Origin: Muribaculaceae bacterium Zag1
GTDB taxonomy: Bacteria > Bacteroidota > Bacteroidia > Bacteroidales > Muribaculaceae
DNA: 64,000 nt
NCBI GenBank assembly: GCA_002633115.1
Contig: NWBJ01000001.1
Location: 1-64,000 of the forward strand
Direction of reading: 5' to 3'
Positions 1-7,497 of this stretch are shown piece after piece. How positions within the stretch are numbered: the stretch's first letter is position 1; each line of letters opens with the position of its first letter. Under the pieces are notes generated by a model. The model saw nothing but the letters and a program-made list of their open reading frames with translations, did no database searches and was not told the DNA's origin. Position numbers and translations under genes: made by a program.

Positions 1-1
1 T

Positions 2-1411
2 TCACAAAATTTTGGACACCCTACTCATTTGCTCACTTGCTTCTGAGAGTTTAGTTATTACTTCCTGGCTGCTCTTTTCAGAAGAAGCAGTCACATCCGA
101 CATAACTTTTTTCACTTCAGTTATAGTCTCGCTCATTGCAGTTGTAGCAAGGGCAATTTGCTCTTGCATTTTCTCCAAGGCTTTATCATTGCTGGTCGCC
201 GATGCACTGGATATGTCGGTGACGGCTTTCTTAACCTCATCTATTGTGGTTTGTAGAGTGGTAGAGATTTCACCCATATTTTTGGGGAAATCGCCCAAAG
301 ATTGAGAGGCGGTGGTCAATGTATTGGCAACTAACTCAAGCTGGTGGGAAGTATTTTCCGAAATGTTGTTCTTAAACTCATTCATCATCATGCTCATGCT
401 ATTCTCCAACTTATCCACCACTTGTTGTATCATATCTGTAGCAGGCGTAGCGATGCTCTCGGCCATTTGGTCGATATGCTCTACTATCGCACGGGTAGTC
501 TTATCTACATTCTCCATCAAGGGGAGAATCTTGCTCTGCATTTGACGCGAGAGAGTTTCATCAAAGCCATTGTTCAACTCTAATGCCAAATCTGTTGAGA
601 ATGATTTGAGTGCCTTGCTCTGCTCTTGATTCTCTTTCAGGATCTCGCGGATAGCATTAGAAATTTGCACATTTGCTCCCTCTTCGTTGGAATATGATAA
701 TTGCTGCCGAAGGACATCGATAAGGTTATTTCTTAAATTTGTCATCATCACCTCCTGACGATTGCCCAGCTCCTTAATGAGCTGTTTTTGGTCATTGCGC
801 ATATCCTCCATGGCCTTTTCCTGGTTCAATCGCGCCAAGGCAGCATCATCGATATAGTATTCCGAGTCTAATTTCTCGGTAACTTTGTGGAGGGCCTGAA
901 ACAGTTCATTACTCCACTTTTTATCCAAGAAAGAGAAAATCAAGGATAAAAACATTCCCAAAAGAGAAGTACTGAAGGCTGTTTCCATTCCATCCAAAAG
1001 AGTTTGAATGCTTTGTTGGATGGTCTCAGAGGTGGATACATCCAAACCTTTAATGCCCCAAGTTAACCCTAGAAAAGTTCCAAGGAGTCCTAATCCCACT
1101 AAAGTCCCTGAACCGATTCCCAATATTTTAAGATTTATTTTAAAGGCTTGGGTAACGGTATCCTCAGAAAGAATTTCAGAAGATGGATAATTGGTCTTAT
1201 CCTTACCATTATCATTAATGATAATAGTAAGGAAATAGGTTTCTACTAAAGTATCTAAAGGACTGGCTTTTAAGGTCTCAACGGTATTTGTGGCTTCTAC
1301 AGCCTTCTTTAAGACTCGTGAGGCCTTTAACAATCTCAAAGCCTCTCCTAAGAAGAGGAGGAACACTATGCCGATAAAAATCAGAGCTATTAGGGTGGAA
1401 GTAGCAGACAT
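2..1411 (-). CDS. ZorA-like MotA/TolQ/ExbB-family membrane protein with long cytoplasmic tail
   Basis: Complete 469-residue protein; the TGA stop is at 2-4. Hydrophobic segments lie at about residues 4-22, 95-118 and 141-165. The last two carry the MotA/ExbB proton-channel signature, including GLLGTFLGL. The remaining 300 or so residues are a polar, heptad-like coiled-coil tail rich in Q, E, K and S. ExbB and TolQ lack such a tail, while ZorA of Zorya anti-phage systems has one. In Zorya the next gene is ZorB (MotB/OmpA-like); here that gene would lie left of base 1 and cannot be seen. The region to the right holds several toxin-antitoxin genes, which fits a defence neighbourhood. It could also be another MotA-family ion channel. 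The family call is firm; the Zorya role is inference. Confidence 0.75.
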   Translation of the reverse strand: MSATSTLIALIFIGIVFLLFLGEALRLLKASRVLKKAVEATNTVETLKASPLDTLVETYFLTIIINDNGKDKTNYPSSEILSEDTVTQAFKINLKILGIGSGTLVGLGLLGTFLGLTWGIKGLDVSTSETIQQSIQTLLDGMETAFSTSLLGMFLSLIFSFLDKKWSNELFQALHKVTEKLDSEYYIDDAALARLNQEKAMEDMRNDQKQLIKELGNRQEVMMTNLRNNLIDVLRQQLSYSNEEGANVQISNAIREILKENQEQSKALKSFSTDLALELNNGFDETLSRQMQSKILPLMENVDKTTRAIVEHIDQMAESIATPATDMIQQVVDKLENSMSMMMNEFKNNISENTSHQLELVANTLTTASQSLGDFPKNMGEISTTLQTTIDEVKKAVTDISSASATSNDKALEKMQEQIALATTAMSETITEVKKVMSDVTASSEKSSQEVITKLSEASEQMSRVSKIL

Positions 1412-1647
1412 TTTATATCAATACAAGATAGATTCTTCGTTTGGTGGTAATATTATTAGATTGATAGGCACAAAAGTACATAAAATTTTTCAAATTCCCT
1501 AAAATAGATTAAAAAATTTACACAAAGTGGTGTAGAAATCGGTGCGTCTCTCCTCTTTGTCCATTTGGGAACACATTGCGAAGGCGTAGAAAGCTGTCTG
1601 TACAGATAAAAAACGGCTTACTTACTCCTAAAGATTTCTGACTGCTG

Positions 1648-1815
1648 TGGTACAAGGGAACTTCCCTTGTACCACTCACCCTCCGTATGGTACAGGGGAC
1701 GTTCCCTTGTTCCACTTTTACCTCCCTGGGTAGCACAATGCCATCGCGCTGAAATCCATCTATACAGAGGGGTTTTGGCGCGATTGCCCCTAAAGATTGC
1801 CAGGATAGGAAGCAT
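1648..1815. repeat. Two REP-like palindromes plus extended dispersed repeat (copy A)
   Basis: A perfect 27-bp palindrome (13-bp arms TGGTACAAGGGAA, 1-bp centre) at 1648-1674 is followed by an imperfect one at 1688-1714. About 100 bp after the second (TTACCTCCCTGGGTAGCACA, then an ATCGCGCTGAAATC stretch) recurs after the palindrome at 3760. So the dispersed unit is longer than the palindrome alone. The interval 1412-1820 holds no convincing gene. Confidence 0.8.
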
Positions 1816-1820
1816 CGGTT

Positions 1821-2253
1821 CTAAGCTTTCAACGAAAGCAAATCAAAGTACATGAGTCGGGTATTGAGATGCTCATCGGGCCCAATGCCAAATGTCATCC
1901 TCTCTTCCTCTTCTGTAGGGTATAGAAATTTGAAGCCATTCTGCTGGTAGAATCGCAATACATTAGAATCCCCAACTTCATTATATGCATCAACAACTAT
2001 AAATCGGCATCCACTCTTGTTATCTGGAGAGAAAAACCAACCTTTGATATAATCCAATATTTGGCTTCCTATGGAATGGCCTCTAAAGTCTTTGCCTACC
2101 CCTAACCTTCCTATAAGAATCGCTGGGTAACTGCGCGTTCGCTTAGAGTTTGGGATTTTGCGCTGAATCCTATTGCGAGTTTGTGATGAGATTAATGTCG
2201 GCATTTCCACAACAAAAACCTTTCAATGAGTTGCTATCCATTACTGGAAGCAT
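1821..2253 (-). pseudogene. GNAT-family acetyltransferase toxin, internally deleted
   Basis: The 129-residue ORF (1821-2210, GTG start) matches the C-terminal two thirds of a GNAT toxin: a YPAILIGRLGV core strand, an acetyl-CoA loop GVGKDFRGHSIGSQ, then VDAYN and FYQQNGFKFLY. Upstream of its start that frame has a stop. In another frame the bases upstream read MLPVMDSNSLKGFCCGN, which is the usual N-terminus of this toxin group. The two parts are joined out of frame near base 2195-2200, with the intervening region of the acetyltransferase missing. The gene is therefore a broken toxin. It follows the intact antitoxin gene by about 10 bp, the usual antitoxin-first order. Confidence 0.75.
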
Positions 2254-2263
2254 CTCCAAATCC

Positions 2264-2455
2264 TTAAGACTGAGACTGCTCACCACGCATGCGTTTTAAA
2301 CGTTCTTTGCCGCTATTGGCAATTTGCTTTATGTCCTCCATGGAGAAGCGTATTCGCTCTTTGCGAGGAGCTGACTCATTGGCCTCAGCCGCTTGAATGA
2401 ATCGTTCGGCTGCTGCGCCAGTCAATACCGGTATACTTCTTATTTCTAATGCCAT
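2264..2455 (-). CDS. Small antitoxin-like protein (MALxIRSIP family), orphaned
   Basis: 63 residues from the ATG at 2455; the longer ORF start at 2506 lies in the upstream leader. The protein begins MALEIRSIPVLTGAAAERF and ends in a basic, R/K-rich tail. The same N-terminus occurs in the gene at 4286. Small proteins of this type precede GNAT toxins in Bacteroidales, which fits its position just before the deleted GNAT gene. Its role as antitoxin is inferred from this order and size. Confidence 0.65.
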   Translation of the reverse strand: MALEIRSIPVLTGAAAERFIQAAEANESAPRKERIRFSMEDIKQIANSGKERLKRMRGEQSQS

Positions 2456-2532
2456 AACCTTAATTTTTTGATATGCAAAGTTACTAAAATTTATCCAATT
2501 ATACAACGCCCTATGGCCCTAATCGGTTTTTT

Positions 2533-2600
2533 CGGTACAGGGGACGTTCCCTTGTTCCACTATTATTCTATGGTGGTACAGAGGACGTTCTCTTGTTCCA
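2533..2600. repeat. Two tandem REP-like palindromes
   Basis: Two copies of the TGGTACAGGGGACGTTCCC-type imperfect palindrome, at 2533-2559 and 2574-2600. The second has two G/C changes that keep the stem partly paired. They lie upstream of the antitoxin gene. Confidence 0.8.
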
Positions 2601-2603
2601 CTG

Positions 2604-3033
2604 TTATTCTATAGCAACTTCTGTCGTCAGTAGGCGGGCACCTCCCTGCCTTAGCTCTGGAGTGTTGATGCGAATGTCGCAATCCAAAACAAAGATATTC
2701 CCTCCTTCGGAGCGTATGACATTTTCATCGTGCATTAGTGCGCCTCTGCGCATTGCTGCTCTCTTTTGATGCTGCCGATTGGCGCAGTGAGGCAATCTGG
2801 GCTAACTTCTGCTCCCGCGAGTAGGGTTGCAATGACATGCGTTGAGCCTCCCTCTGAGCAGCCATGCTGTTCTGACGGTGAAAATCGTTTATATACAAGC
2901 CTGCCGACGATAAATTGTTCTGCATAAAAATCAAGTCTTTTAAGAGTGGATGGTCCTGAAATACCTTTACTTGGAATTAAAGGCATGCCAGGATTATGAG
3001 GACTCATGGCACGTATCGGCTGTGGGTCAAGAA
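2604..3033. other. Region without a convincing gene
   Basis: Three overlapping minus-strand ORFs of 63-103 residues occupy this stretch in different frames. None has a recognisable domain. One piece (MSLQPYSREQKLAQIASLRQ) has protein-like composition and may be a remnant of a decayed gene. I could not assign it. Confidence 0.4.
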
Positions 3034-3444
3034 TTACAGCATGCACATCCTTGCGCCTATTTGATTGAGAGCTTTTTTGATTTCCTGCAATCGTTTGGGG
3101 CTCGCCTTTTTGAGGCCGTAGATGTAATCATAAAGGCTCTTAGGCCTTAGGCCCATGTATTGGGCAGTAGCATCAACGTCGATCATAGGGAAGTTGTAAA
3201 AGATAAGGGCAACTTCATTATGGTGGTCGGATGTTTCATAAAAACTGGTGATGTGAATGTCTTCGTCGATATCTTCCCAACGCACTCCGTCGCCAAAGGA
3301 ATTTATCTTATAGGAATTCCTCTGCTCCTCTGTGGCTTCTTCCAATCTCGAGAAATCAGCCAGATTTCTATAGTACTTCCTCCCCTCCGAGGAGACCATT
3401 ACAATCTTGTCTCCCTCAAATCTTATTTCCTTAATTTTTTCCAT
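3034..3444 (-). CDS. DUF2442 protein with C-terminal helix-turn-helix-like segment
   Basis: 136 residues from the ATG at 3444 (MEKIKEIRFEGDKIVMVSS). The longer ORF start at 3468 would overlap the upstream gene. Residues about 1-75 match the DUF2442 fold, including the RNLADFSRL and RWEDIDEDIHI-type strands. The last 45 residues (TAQYMGLRPKSLYDYIYGLK) look like an XRE-type HTH, as in antitoxins. It starts 4 bp after the DUF4160 gene ends, so the two are co-transcribed. DUF4160/DUF2442 neighbours recur in many genomes as a toxin-antitoxin-like pair; the role is not proven here. Confidence 0.75.
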   Translation of the reverse strand: MEKIKEIRFEGDKIVMVSSEGRKYYRNLADFSRLEEATEEQRNSYKINSFGDGVRWEDIDEDIHITSFYETSDHHNEVALIFYNFPMIDVDATAQYMGLRPKSLYDYIYGLKKASPKRLQEIKKALNQIGARMCML

Positions 3445-3448
3445 ATCC

Positions 3449-3685
3449 CTACTTCTTAAAATTCTCATTCCAAGCCTTCACAATATCTTCTCTATAGGTC
3501 TTTACCGTGCTCAATGCCTTTTTCACCTCCGACTTTTTAAGGCCATGATTGTAGACCAATTCGATCTTTGGATTGATTTCAATCTTAGCTTCCCCATCTC
3601 CATTGGTGACATGGACATGGATGGGGTCATGATCTCCTCCATAGAAGAAGAACCTCAGACCGAATATTTCAAAAAGTGTAGGCAT
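3449..3685 (-). CDS. DUF4160 small protein
   Basis: 78 residues with the DUF4160 hallmarks: MPTLFEIFGLRFFFYGGDHDPIHVHV and a downstream acidic/basic helix ending KAWNENFKK. It is the first gene of a two-gene unit with the DUF2442 gene. The HDPIHVHV histidine cluster is the most conserved part of the family. Whether the protein is a toxin is unknown. Confidence 0.8.
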   Translation of the reverse strand: MPTLFEIFGLRFFFYGGDHDPIHVHVTNGDGEAKIEINPKIELVYNHGLKKSEVKKALSTVKTYREDIVKAWNENFKK

Positions 3686-3759
3686 CTTAATCTTTTATTA
3701 GGTTTTGCAAATTTACTGCTTTTTGTCGGAAAATCCAATACCCCCTTCGTTTTTAAATG

Positions 3760-3900
3760 TGGTACAGGGGACGTTCCCTTGTTCCACTTCTTACCTCTCG
3801 GGTAGCACAAAGCAATCGCGCTGAAATCATTCTGGGCAGAGAGGGCTCGCCGCTGTTGCCCCCTAAGGATTGCTATAGGTGAGGGTTGAACCATTGGGGA
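3760..3900. repeat. REP-like palindrome plus extended dispersed repeat (copy B)
   Basis: The palindrome at 3760-3786 matches the one at 1688-1714. The following bases (GGGTAGCACAA, then AATCGCGCTGAAATC and TGCCCCCTAAGGATTGC) align with 1715-1810 with scattered differences. Confidence 0.8.
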
Positions 3901-3947
3901 GGGTCTGGGTGTTGTATTGGCATCCCTGAACTTCAAATCTTAGAGTT

Positions 3948-4193
3948 ATGTTTTGGTTTATCTTCACATCGATAATCGTGGGCGCGTTGGCTGGATTCAT
4001 TGCTGGCAAGCTCACCCGAGGCAGCGGCTTCGGCTTCTGGCTCAACCTCATCATCGGCATCCTGGGCGGTTTCCTGGGCTGGGTGCTATTCGCCATCATT
4101 GGGTTCCACGCCGACAGCATCTTGGCGCAGCTCATCGTATCCACCATCGGCGCCATCATCCTCCTCTGGCTAATCAACAAGATAAGGAAGTAA
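3948..4193 (+). CDS. GlsB/YeaQ/YmgE-family small membrane protein
   Basis: 81 residues, almost entirely hydrophobic with three membrane segments. It has the glycine-rich family pattern GALAGFIAGKLTRGSGFG followed by IIGILGGFLGW. These transglycosylase-associated proteins are linked to general stress responses, but the molecular role is not defined. A 27-bp stretch of this gene (3963-3989) recurs exactly at 7588-7614. Confidence 0.9.
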   Translation: MFWFIFTSIIVGALAGFIAGKLTRGSGFGFWLNLIIGILGGFLGWVLFAIIGFHADSILAQLIVSTIGAIILLWLINKIRK

Positions 4194-4228
4194 TATGAGG
4201 GATCTTATAAAATATTTTACCTCATTGA

Positions 4229-4258
4229 TTGTTATTCAAATTAAAAGAGTTATCTTTG
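4229..4258 (+). promoter_or_regulatory. Bacteroidetes-type promoter for the 4286/4475 pair
   Basis: A -33 TTG at 4229-4231, a 19-bp spacer, and a -7 element TATCTTTG at 4251-4258 match the TTTG-N19/21-TAnnTTTG consensus. The ATG of the small antitoxin-like gene is 28 bp downstream. This placement rejects the ORF-track start at 4229. Confidence 0.7.
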
Positions 4259-4285
4259 CATTACAAACAATATATACTTGATATT

Positions 4286-4465
4286 ATGGCATTAGCAATA
4301 AGATCTATACCTACTCTCCACGGTGAGGCTGCTGAACGCTTCCTAAGGCTCGCTGAAGAGGCTGCGAAAGCTCCCAAAAAGGACTTCTCTAAACAAATAG
4401 AGGAGGGCAAGGCCATTCTTAGAAAGGCTAATGCTGCAAGGACATTCCCTGGTTCTACCAAGTAA
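4286..4465 (+). CDS. Small antitoxin-like protein (MALxIRSIP family), second copy
   Basis: 59 residues from the ATG at 4286 (MALAIRSIPTLHGEAAERFL). It is a clear paralogue of the antitoxin at 2264-2455 in its first 20 residues, with a different, lysine-rich C-terminus. The partner-binding tail has thus diverged while the N-terminus is conserved. It has its own consensus promoter. It is followed 9 bp later by a 113-residue gene instead of a GNAT toxin. Confidence 0.7.
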   Translation: MALAIRSIPTLHGEAAERFLRLAEEAAKAPKKDFSKQIEEGKAILRKANAARTFPGSTK

Positions 4466-4474
4466 TACAAACCC

Positions 4475-4816
4475 ATGATTGAATTTTCAAAAGAAGACAG
4501 AAAGGCAATAAAAAGCATCCTAAAGAAAGGGATATTGCGTCGGCATCACCAATGGATCGACGGCATCAACGATTTCACACATAGGCCCTATGCCGAAGAT
4601 GAAAACGCCTTTGACCGCTCCATGACCATTACAAAAATGTCGAAAGACTTTTTCCGCGAGGCCATGGAAATGGAGGAATTTTACCGTTCCTCTGAGAATC
4701 TGATGGGCATCGTCTCCCTCATGAATAGGGGTTTCCTCTTCACTTTTGATTTAAATAGCCTTTCGCCCGAAGCTCGCCAAACAATTATAGCCACCTACAA
4801 CACCCTCTGCAAATGA
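4475..4816 (+). CDS. Unknown 113-residue protein, candidate partner of the antitoxin-like gene
   Basis: No family recognised. The protein is predicted mostly helical, charged and soluble, with no signal peptide or membrane segment. Visible features are an N-terminal basic helix (KEDRKAIKSILKKGILRRHH), a conserved-looking WIDGINDF stretch, and an acidic/methionine-rich helix EAMEMEEFYR. It sits where the GNAT toxin sits in the paralogous pair and shares one promoter with the small gene before it. That order suggests a toxin or an alternative effector. It could also be an unrelated passenger. Confidence 0.6.
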   Translation: MIEFSKEDRKAIKSILKKGILRRHHQWIDGINDFTHRPYAEDENAFDRSMTITKMSKDFFREAMEMEEFYRSSENLMGIVSLMNRGFLFTFDLNSLSPEARQTIIATYNTLCK

Positions 4817-4828
4817 AAATCAAATAAA

Positions 4829-4860
4829 TTTGTTTTATTTGGAAATAACCGCTAACTTTA
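4829..4860 (+). promoter_or_regulatory. Promoter for the orphan sRNA candidate
   Basis: TTTG at 4829-4832, a 20-bp spacer, and TAACTTTA at 4853-4860 (one change from TAnnTTTG). No coding sequence follows; the downstream DNA folds into two hairpins. Confidence 0.6.
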
Positions 4861-4865
4861 CAATC

Positions 4866-4961
4866 GCAAGTGATGACGTACCCATAGGAGCTCTGTCGTC
4901 CTATGTGCACGTTAAAATGGACTTGGAGGCACCCATCGCGTGAAATGGGAGCCTCTTTTTT
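4866..4961 (+). ncRNA. Orphan small RNA candidate, about 95 nt
   Basis: Starts about 6 nt after a consensus-type promoter. The first hairpin pairs CATAGGA (4883-4889) with TCCTATG (4899-4905), extended by flanking ACGT pairs. The second is a terminator: GAGGC and CCCAT (4926-4936) pair with ATGGG and GCCTC (4945-4955), followed by six T's. The stretch between the hairpins (GTTAAAATGGACTT) is single-stranded and could be a seed. No ORF of coding character overlaps. Family unknown. Confidence 0.6.
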
Positions 4962-5156
4962 ATCTGCCACCCTGTCCCCAGTTCTCCAGGGACTGACCTT
5001 GAAACAGAAGACGCACCCTCTGAATTGTTCTTCCTCGTAGTACAAAGGCCCTATCGGAGGCTTTTTAATAATGAAATAATCGATTATACCTACTTTTTTA
5101 TCGAAAAATTACTCTACTTTCAAAATTTTTCTTTAGATTTGCCACAATGCGATGAG

Positions 5157-5495
5157 TTATGGTAGCAATCAATCCACATATCAGCTATTGCGACAAGAAT
5201 TACAGCTGCGGATGGGGTTATCCCGGCATCGGAGCGGTGATGGTTACCTCGAAGACGCTGGAAGGAGTCAAGCGAGAGTTTGCTGCCGCCCTCGCCTTCC
5301 ACATCGAGGGCAGGCTCCACAACGGCGACCCGATGCCCCAACGGCTCCTCTCCAAGGATTACCGCATCGAATGGCCCAAGGGGCCAATTGGTTCTCAATA
5401 GCGATTCCTCGATCGAGGTGTCTGAGAAAAGATCTCTTTAACATTCTTTAAGTCCGAATTATTGTCAATATTTCAAACTTAAAGAATGTCAATAA
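5157..5495. repeat. Left direct repeat flanking AbiE-type pair 1
   Basis: Spans the HicB-like gene and the following leader. The copy at 7289-7497 matches its start (TATGGTA, then AATTACAGCTGC-like), its WPKGPIG-coding end and its tail (TTAACATTCTTTAAGTCCGA), with the middle deleted. It includes an inverted repeat, ACATTCTTTAAGT at about 5448-5460 and ACTTAAAGAATGT at about 5478-5490, that resembles an autoregulatory operator. Confidence 0.75.
5159..5401 (+). CDS. HicB-like antitoxin domain protein
   Basis: 80 residues. The N-terminus forms beta strands (YCDKNYSCGWGYPGIGAVMV) and the core TLEGVKREFAAALAFHIEG followed by GDPMP is the HicB-type ferredoxin-like fold. There is no C-terminal DNA-binding domain and no HicA gene next to it. 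A -7 element TAGATTTG lies at 5134-5141. A decayed partial copy sits at 7289-7400, on the other side of the AbiE-type pair. It may be a solitary antitoxin or a remnant of a HicAB pair. Confidence 0.6.
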   Translation: MVAINPHISYCDKNYSCGWGYPGIGAVMVTSKTLEGVKREFAAALAFHIEGRLHNGDPMPQRLLSKDYRIEWPKGPIGSQ

Positions 5496-5554
5496 AATTC
5501 GTGAGTAGGAGCAAGAGGTATAAGTAAAAATTTGAGATGATTTTTCTAAGTTTT

Positions 5555-5585
5555 TTGGAGAATTGGAATAAAAGCACTAACTTTG
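5555..5585 (+). promoter_or_regulatory. Promoter of AbiE-type pair 1
   Basis: TTG at 5555-5557, 20-bp spacer, TAACTTTG at 5578-5585; the antitoxin ATG is 19 bp downstream. The start region (GTCGGACTTAAAGAATGTTA) repeats one arm of the upstream inverted repeat, so a repressor could cover both promoter and start. Confidence 0.7.
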
Positions 5586-5604
5586 TATCCAAATTATTGT
5601 CAAA

Positions 5605-6237
5605 ATGTCGGACTTAAAGAATGTTAATCACACTAGAGGCATAGGGACATTAACAAGCTGCATTACCCAGGAGGTAGCTTCCCATTCGCCTAATAGCATC
5701 TTCTTCAACAGCGATTTCGCTGATAAGGGGGATGCAGATGTGATACGCCACATCCTTGGGAAGCTCTGCCAACAAGGAATCTTGGTTAGAATTGCGCCTG
5801 GCATTTTTGTCAATCCTCAAATTTCAAAATTTGGCATGGTTCCCGTTACTCTTGAAGCTATAGCCTATGCCGTAGCAAAGCGTGACCATGTAGAGATTCT
5901 GCCTACTGGAGAGACTGCCCTGAATATTCTGGGACTTTCCACGCAAGTACCAATGAGAGCCGCCTATCTTACCACGGGATCTCCACGCAGCTTGAAAATA
6001 GGGAACAGGTCCATTAAATTTATCCGAGGAGTTCCCAGGAATTTTGCTTGCAACGGCCATCTAATGCCCCTAATCATACAAGCCCTTAAATCTATGGGGC
6101 GTGATAATGTTACAGAAGCCACAATAAGCCAAATCTCAAAAATCATTTCTGAAAGCGTAGACCCTCATCTGCTTGAAGATATGCTTTTGGCACCTCAATG
6201 GATACAGAAACTCATAAAACCTATGTTAAAACAATGA
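5605..6237 (+). CDS. AbiEi/DUF6088-type antitoxin
   Basis: 210 residues. The N-terminal 60 residues form a winged-helix (FFNSDFADKGDADVIRHILGKLCQQGILVRIAPGIF), then a domain with the family pattern EILPTGETALNILGLSTQVP and YLTTGSPR. AbiEi-like proteins neutralise the nucleotidyltransferase toxin and repress their own promoter. Its TGA overlaps the ATG of the toxin gene (ATGA). Close repeats in the promoter fit autoregulation. Confidence 0.85.
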   Translation: MSDLKNVNHTRGIGTLTSCITQEVASHSPNSIFFNSDFADKGDADVIRHILGKLCQQGILVRIAPGIFVNPQISKFGMVPVTLEAIAYAVAKRDHVEILPTGETALNILGLSTQVPMRAAYLTTGSPRSLKIGNRSIKFIRGVPRNFACNGHLMPLIIQALKSMGRDNVTEATISQISKIISESVDPHLLEDMLLAPQWIQKLIKPMLKQ

Positions 6238-7252
6238 AGCATTGGCAACAATACACGTTAGAAGAACAACGAGAAATCCTTGAAATAGTTGCTGCCAAAA
6301 TCAATTTGCCTCTGGCAGCCGTGGAGAAAGATTGGTGGGTCGTATGACCCTGAAAGCCCTGGGAAGCACTGAGGCTGCTCCCCTACTGCTCTTCAAGGGA
6401 GGCACCTCACTTTCTAAGGGCTGGGGCCTTATCGATCGTTTTAGCGAGGATATCGATCTTGCCATCAAACGTGAAGGTAAGTTTGAAATATCCTCTACAT
6501 CAAAAAGCCAACGGGAAAGACTCCGTAAAATAAGCCGAAAATACATCGTTGAGGTTATGGCCCAGGAACTCGACTCCAACCTTTCTAATCTAGGAATGGC
6601 GAATTACTCAGTCGAAGCTATCACCACAAGACAAAACCTCGATGGGCATATCGTTGCCATAGATAGCGACAAAGACCCAACGGAGATCCATGTAAAATAT
6701 TCCTCTATAATTGGAGGGTTGCACAATTACATCACTCCAAGAGTGAAAATTGAAATCAGTTGTTTATCCATGCATGAACCGGCAATGGATCGTGAAATCA
6801 ACTCATACATCTCACAATCCATGCCTGAGGTAGATGAAGCAAAGGTGAGATTCAAAACTGTACTACCCTCACGAACCATGTTGGAGAAGATATTTCTTCT
6901 CAATGAAGAGTATACCAAAGACAAACCTCGTGTGATGCGCATGAGTCGCCATCTTTATGACTTGGAAAAATTGATGGACACAGAGTTCGGAGTAATGGCT
7001 ATTAGTGATTACAATCTCTATAAGGCAATCATAGAACATCGCCGCCATTATTATGCTCTAAAGTACTTTGATTATGATAGGCATTCTCCTTCCACTATAA
7101 CCATAGTGCCTCCAAGCAACATAATAAAGGAGTGGGAAGAAGATTACAAAAATATGGTGAGAAGTTTTATTTATGGCCCTTCGCTCTCTTTCCCTGAGCT
7201 AATAAACCGAATTGAGGAATTAGAAACTAGGATTCGAAAAATACGTCTTTAG
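6234..7252 (+). pseudogene. AbiEii-type nucleotidyltransferase toxin, frameshifted
   Basis: The ATG at 6234 overlaps the antitoxin stop and reads MKHWQQYTLEEQREILEIVA up to VEKDWWVV, then hits TGA at 6345-6347. The family continues DWW-TLKAL; that sequence resumes in another frame (MTLKALGSTE), so a single base appears lost around 6336-6346. The rest is intact: LLFKGGTSLSKGW and RFSEDIDLAI give the GG...DxD nucleotidyltransferase site, and the C-terminal helical domain reaches 7252. The ORF-track TTG start at 6332 would make an N-truncated protein lacking about 35 residues. Sequencing error, pseudogene and rare frameshifting are all possible. Confidence 0.8.
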
Positions 7253-7288
7253 GGGTTAAAGAAACGTCCTCTGTACTACACCACTTCT

Positions 7289-7497
7289 TATGGTAACAAT
7301 TCACATATTGGATTTAAGGGTAAAAATTGCAGCTGCTATTGGGGGCATCCCGGCATAGGAGCGGTAATAGCCACATAGAGTGGCCCAAAGGCTCCGTTGG
7401 TTCTCTGGGAAACCAAATCCAGCAAGGAATCTGAGAATATATTTCCTTAACATTCTTTAAGTCCGAATTACTGTCAAAATGTCGGACTTAACGAATG
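7289..7497. repeat. Right direct repeat flanking AbiE-type pair 1, internally deleted
   Basis: Carries a decayed HicB-like start, the TGGCCCAAAGG piece, and the leader up to the first codons of a second AbiEi-like gene (ATGTCGGACTTAACGAATG). It matches 5157-5495 and 5590-5630 at both ends. No complete gene is left here. Confidence 0.75.

Noticed and set aside
2725-3046. Overlapping ORFs of 69 and 103 residues
   Set aside because: No domain, frames conflict, no promoter or partner; kept only as an unassigned region.
4785-5045. 86-residue minus-strand ORF
   Set aside because: Covers the sRNA hairpins in antisense; no protein-like features.
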